The notes under the pieces: model-generated | Told to the model about the DNA's origin: nothing | Databases searched by the model: none | Seen by the model: only the letters and a program-made list of their open reading frames with translations | Position numbers and translations under genes: made by a program | In this document: positions 63,335 through 64,000 of the stretch, in pieces | How the letters are laid out: each line of letters starts with the position of its first letter | Numbering within the stretch: position 1 is the first letter of the stretch | NCBI GenBank assembly: GCA_900469445.1 | Contig: UBXM01000001.1 | Span: forward strand, 248,001 to 312,000 | Direction: 5' to 3' | Length of the DNA: 64,000 nt | Origin: Hyphomicrobiales bacterium | GTDB lineage: Bacteria; Pseudomonadota; Alphaproteobacteria; Rhizobiales; Rhizobiaceae

Positions 63335-64000
63335 ATGGACAAGACCTCCTTCGAGATGAAACCTGCCATCGATGGTCCGATGCATGTGTCGCGCAAACAT
63401 GATTCAGCGCATAAGCATGTGACAGGAACTGCCGAATATATCGATGATATTCCGGAACCGGTCGACACGCTCCACGGCGGCCTTGGCCTGTCGGATCGGG
63501 CGCATGCGCAGATCGTCTCGATCGATCTCGACGCGGTTCGCGCCGCCCCCGGCGTCGTCTGGGTGATGACGGCGGACGACATTCCCGGCGAAAACGATGT
63601 GGCCTCCACCGGCAAGCACGATGAACCGCTGCTGGCGAGCGATCTCGTCCAGTTCCACGGCCAGCCGATCTTTGCCGTGTTTGCGCAGACCCGTGATCAG
63701 GCCCGTCGCGCGGCAAGACTGGCGAAGATCGAATACCGTGATCTGCCCCACTGGACCGATATCGACGGAGCACGCCAAAACGGCGCGCCTTTCGTCACCG
63801 AACCGATGACGCTCAGGCGCGGCGAGCCGGAAACCGAGATCGCAAAGCCCGAATTGCGTATTCAGGCCTCGATGAATATCGGCGGTCAGGAGCATTTCTA
63901 TCTCGAAAGCCATATCGCGTTCGCCATACCCGGCGAGGATGACGACGTCACCGTCTGGTCTTCAACCCAGCATCCGAGCGAGGTGCAGCACATGGTGGCG
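63335..64000 (+). CDS. xdhB: Xanthine dehydrogenase, molybdopterin subunit, N-terminal part
   Basis: The first 222 codons of the molybdenum subunit; the gene runs off the window. ATG 63335 follows GGAGGAGG and the xdhA stop. Recognisable are HDSAHKHVTGTAEYIDDIP, the LDLSRA-type LGLSDRAHAQI segment and NIGGQEHFYLESH, which lines the molybdenum site (the Gln-Glu-His-Phe motif). The frame stays open to the last base. Confidence 0.92.
   Translation, partial: MDKTSFEMKPAIDGPMHVSRKHDSAHKHVTGTAEYIDDIPEPVDTLHGGLGLSDRAHAQIVSIDLDAVRAAPGVVWVMTADDIPGENDVASTGKHDEPLLASDLVQFHGQPIFAVFAQTRDQARRAARLAKIEYRDLPHWTDIDGARQNGAPFVTEPMTLRRGEPETEIAKPELRIQASMNIGGQEHFYLESHIAFAIPGEDDDVTVWSSTQHPSEVQHMVA

Noticed and set aside
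61867..63615. 582-codon minus-strand open frame opposite xdhA
   Set aside because: Shadow frame of the small subunit. It spans the xdhA-xdhB junction and has no recognisable domain.
1..64000. CRISPR arrays, insertion sequences, prophage or integrase genes, tRNA or rRNA genes
   Set aside because: No regularly spaced repeats, transposase or integrase motifs, tRNA-like T-loop with cloverleaf context, or rRNA stretches were seen by eye. A tRNAscan/ISfinder run would settle it.

Overview
The window is chromosomal DNA of a Rhizobiaceae alphaproteobacterium, most like the Agrobacterium/Allorhizobium/Rhizobium group. Pointers are a NolR-type regulator, BacA, the choXWV choline transporter, a periplasmic binding protein close to the Agrobacterium GABA/branched-chain amino acid binder, the carboxyspermidine route to spermidine, RirA-type TGA-N9-TCA boxes, a rhizobial palindromic intergenic repeat and the bdhA-xdhA-xdhB gene order known from Sinorhizobium meliloti. 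Coding density is high and GC-rich. I saw no phage, insertion sequence, CRISPR array, rRNA or tRNA.

Layout. 1-4.6 kb: start of a TonB-dependent heme-type receptor behind tandem iron boxes, YqhA, a two-receiver diguanylate cyclase, and a LuxR-PAS pair behind an AT-rich gap. 4.7-11.2 kb: DUF2333 and an unrecognised protein, pseudoazurin behind an FNR/FixK box, thymidine kinase, a small P-loop ATPase, an odd proline racemase-family enzyme, a YCII protein and an L,D-transpeptidase. 11.4-20.7 kb: choXWV, HugZ, NolR, the amino acid binding protein, an Lrp/AsnC regulator divergent from a threonine dehydratase-like enzyme, and adenine deaminase. 20.7-23.8 kb: a palindromic repeat, an alpha/beta hydrolase, a DUF4160/DUF2442 pair and an ArsR-SRPBCC operon with twin operators. 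23.8-31.5 kb: spermidine genes, an alpha-glucosidase coupled to a leucine-rich-repeat protein, KDG kinase, a glycosyltransferase and an unlisted 28-residue membrane ORF.

31.7-43.7 kb: Der and a YfgM-like protein, a PagL-like barrel, a polysaccharide deacetylase, VanZ, BacA, an MFS transporter, methionine aminopeptidase, a flavin monooxygenase and a cation/proton antiporter. 43.7-54.5 kb: an SRPBCC protein, a metal-chelate ABC importer, Tat-signal malate:quinone oxidoreductase, DUF1905, an ABC exporter, an ECF42 sigma factor with its DGPF partner and promoter, a glutathione transferase and a frame-broken GFA protein. 54.6-64 kb: TadG/TadE/TadE behind a hairpin that hides the ribosome site, IalB, an SH3 protein, a D,D-carboxypeptidase, a second diguanylate cyclase, and bdhA-xdhA-xdhB running off the end.

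Themes are envelope and surface work (Tad, BacA, LDT, DacF, PagL-like, deacetylase), iron or heme handling (TonB receptor, HugZ, FecBCD-type importer), c-di-GMP signalling and uptake of plant-type solutes. I found no single obviously new multi-gene system. The most checkable novelties are small: the SD-masking hairpin of tadG, the 28-residue membrane ORF, the twin-operator and possibly leaderless ArsR operon, the Ser/Thr proline racemase homolog, the alpha-glucosidase/LRR coupling and the DUF4160/DUF2442 module.
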